Of a stretch of DNA of 7,774 nucleotides, positions 6,857-7,774 are shown in pieces. A program made the position numbers and the translations under genes. The notes under the pieces are model-generated. The model was not told the DNA's origin. It saw only the letters and a list, made by a program, of their open reading frames with translations, and did no database searches. Source of the DNA: Gallionella sp. UBA6045. Its GTDB lineage: Bacteria > Pseudomonadota > Gammaproteobacteria > Burkholderiales > Gallionellaceae. The stretch spans positions 1 through 7,774 of the forward strand of contig DIYV01000028.1 of assembly GCA_002429165.1 (NCBI GenBank), given 5' to 3'. The number at the start of each line of letters is the position of its first letter. Position 1 is the stretch's first letter.

Positions 6857-7384
6857 TTACTTCCCTTCACCCAAATCGAACCTACGCACATAGTGGCAGG
6901 TATAGCCGCCGCGATTTTTGATCAGATACTTCTGGTGGTATTTTTCGGCGCGGTAGAACTCCCTGAACGGCACAACTTCGGTGACGACTTTGGCTTGCCA
7001 TTCACCCGATGCATCCACTGATTTGATGACTTCTTCGGCAGTGTGTCGTTGCGCTTCGTTGAGATAAAAAATCGCCGAGCGGTATTGCGTGCCGATGTCG
7101 TTCCCTTGTTGGTTGCGCGTGGTGGGATTGTGCATGCGGAAGAATTCGAACAGCAGGTGGCGGTAACTGAGTCGTTGCGGGTCGAATATGACTTTCAGCG
7201 ATTCGGCATGGCCGGTCCTGCCGGTCGTTACTTGCTCGTAGCGCGCATCCGGTGTGTTACCGCCGGTGTAGCCGACCTCTGTCTCCAGCACGCCGGGGAT
7301 ATCTCGCACCAGTTCTTCCATGCCCCAGAAACAACCGCCGGCGAGGTAGGCGGTTTGTTGTTCGGTTGTGTCGGTCGTGTTCAA
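6857..7384 (-). CDS. msrA: Peptide-methionine (S)-S-oxide reductase MsrA
   Basis: MsrA reduces the S epimer of methionine sulfoxide in oxidised proteins, using thioredoxin for recycling. The 175-aa product has the catalytic motif AGGCFWGMEEL with Cys18 as nucleophile, then GVLETEVGYTGG, GHAESLKVIFDP and GTQYRSAIFY. The C-terminal GGYTCHYV carries Cys163 as probable resolving cysteine. The start is TTG at 7384. No ATG or GTG lies between it and the catalytic Cys, and an in-frame stop lies just upstream. AGGGGG (7389-7394 on the complementary strand) precedes it by 4 nt. That ribosome binding site is also the last codons of a decayed smpB 3'-end copy, which stops at 7386-7388. Confidence 0.95.
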   Translation of the reverse strand: MNTTDTTEQQTAYLAGGCFWGMEELVRDIPGVLETEVGYTGGNTPDARYEQVTTGRTGHAESLKVIFDPQRLSYRHLLFEFFRMHNPTTRNQQGNDIGTQYRSAIFYLNEAQRHTAEEVIKSVDASGEWQAKVVTEVVPFREFYRAEKYHQKYLIKNRGGYTCHYVRRFDLGEGK

Positions 7385-7385
7385 T

Positions 7386-7433
7386 TTACCCCCTGTAATT
7401 CTTCATTGCCTGCCGTGCTTCCATCTTGACTTT
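7386..7433 (-). repeat. Third, decayed copy of the smpB 3' end
   Basis: Read on the - strand this encodes KVKMEARQAMKNYRG followed by a TAA stop. It is collinear with the SmpB terminus ([15 protein letters not shown]) at 7 of the last 11 residues. Over the 21 bases at 7403-7423, about 17 match the second copy at the same place. It ends one nucleotide before the msrA TTG start and supplies its ribosome binding site. It lies in frame with the second copy's stop, 84 bp (28 codons) downstream of it. Chance similarity is possible for so short a piece, but its position in a tandem series supports common origin. Confidence 0.5.
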
Positions 7434-7442
7434 GCGCACACA

Positions 7443-7541
7443 AGCCTGCGCCGCAAGCGCACGATTTAGCTATCTTCGTTCCTTCTTCATGGCCTGCGCA
7501 GCTTCACGTTTTGAATCCTTTTCCTTTTCGGTAGCGCGCTT
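7443..7541 (-). pseudogene. Second copy of the smpB 3' end (fragment)
   Basis: This 99-bp block matches 7592-7690 without gaps at about 84% identity: the last 23 codons of smpB, its stop, and 27 bp of downstream sequence. The coding part (7470-7541) encodes the same 23 residues, ending [10 protein letters not shown], and differs at 11 nucleotides, every one synonymous, including TAG for TAA at the stop. The frame is closed by a stop about 32 codons upstream and has no start codon, so it is not expressed as a protein on its own. It is best explained as the 3' end of a different smpB allele left behind after replacement of the gene's end. Confidence 0.75.
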
Positions 7542-7553
7542 GTGGTTACTGCC

Positions 7554-7592
7554 GATCGCGTTGCGATCTTAACATTCGCGTTGCTAATGTTA
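7554..7592 (-). other. Twin adjacent hairpins between smpB 3'-end copies
   Basis: GATCGC-GTT-GCGATC (7554-7568) is a perfect 6-bp stem with a 3-nt loop. TAACATT and AATGTTA (7570-7576 and 7586-7592) form a perfect 7-bp stem with a 9-nt loop, one base away. Both contain the 9-bp direct repeat TCGCGTTGC (7556-7564 and 7576-7584). They sit 27 bp past the smpB stop. There is no T tract in either direction, so an intrinsic terminator is doubtful. Protein binding sites or recombination-site arms are alternatives. Confidence 0.4.
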
Positions 7593-7618
7593 GCCTACGC
7601 CGCAAGCGCGCGATTAGA

Positions 7619-7774
7619 TTACCTGCGTTCCTTTTTCATGGCTTGTGCAGCTTCTCGTTTGGAATCTTTTTCTTTCTCGGTAGCGCGCTTGTCATGCTGC
7701 TTTTTGCCTTTGGCGAGGCCGATTTCCAGTTTGACACGGCCATTCTTGTAGTGCATGTCCAGCGGCATCAGGGT
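7619..7774 (-). CDS. smpB: SsrA-binding protein SmpB, C-terminal part (5' end outside window)
   Basis: SmpB binds tmRNA (SsrA) and places it in stalled ribosomes for trans-translation. Only the last 51 residues are visible. [20 protein letters not shown] matches the last strands of the SmpB barrel, and [10 protein letters not shown] is the hallmark motif that leads into the C-terminal tail entering the mRNA channel. The tail here is rich in Lys and Glu and ends [10 protein letters not shown]. The stop is TAA at 7619-7621. The 3' end is duplicated downstream at 7443-7541 and again, decayed, at 7386-7433. No ssrA gene is seen in the window. Confidence 0.95.
   Translation of the reverse strand, partial: TLMPLDMHYKNGRVKLEIGLAKGKKQHDKRATEKEKDSKREAAQAMKKERR

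Noticed and set aside
7542..7751. Forward-strand 69-codon frame at the right end
   Set aside because: It is antisense to the smpB 3' end, whose [10 protein letters not shown] motif identifies the true coding strand.

Overview
The window looks like the chromosome of a Gram-negative betaproteobacterium. I lean towards the Gallionellaceae/Nitrosomonadales side, from the moderate GC content, the gene order and the style of LpxA and BamA, but that is an inference and no rRNA is present to confirm it. The left two thirds is the conserved outer-membrane and lipid A cluster bamA-skp-lpxD-fabZ-lpxA-lpxB-rnhB, all on the + strand. The right third holds a small CopD-like membrane protein, a three-TPR protein with its own likely promoter, and, on the - strand, msrA and the 3' end of smpB.

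Positions 1-4697 form one tight operon. The BamA barrel inserts outer-membrane proteins and Skp escorts them across the periplasm. LpxA, LpxD and LpxB make the acylated lipid A disaccharide, and FabZ uses the same 3-hydroxyacyl-ACP pool for fatty acids. Gene junctions are mostly overlaps or gaps of a few bases (ATGA between lpxD and fabZ, TAATG between fabZ and lpxA, 6 bp between lpxA and lpxB). All the expected catalytic residues are visible. LpxA carries Phe at the acyl-chain ruler position that is Gly173 in E. coli, which predicts a shorter acyl chain.

Positions 4698-5096 break the operon. lpxB and rnhB are usually close neighbours, but here about 400 bp of imperfect palindrome separates them. 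It has two perfect inner arms of 13 and 12 bp and outermost hexamers that overlap the lpxB stop and the rnhB ribosome binding site. I read it as an inserted fold-back or MITE-like repeat rather than a gene, although one frame stays open across it.

Positions 5097-6758 hold rnhB, the four-helix CopD-like gene and the TPR gene. The TPR gene is preceded by an extended -10 promoter candidate with a perfect 15-bp palindrome (7+1+7) between its -35 and -10 boxes.

Positions 6759-7774 hold msrA (- strand, TTG start) and the last 51 codons of smpB (- strand). Between them is the most unusual feature of the window: the 3' end of smpB is repeated downstream. One copy is 149 bp away, and its 11 differences over 72 coding nucleotides are all synonymous. 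A more decayed third copy ends 1 nt before the msrA start. This looks like scars of repeated replacement of the smpB 3' end, as an element integrating there might leave. No integrase, tRNA, tmRNA or CRISPR is visible in the window.
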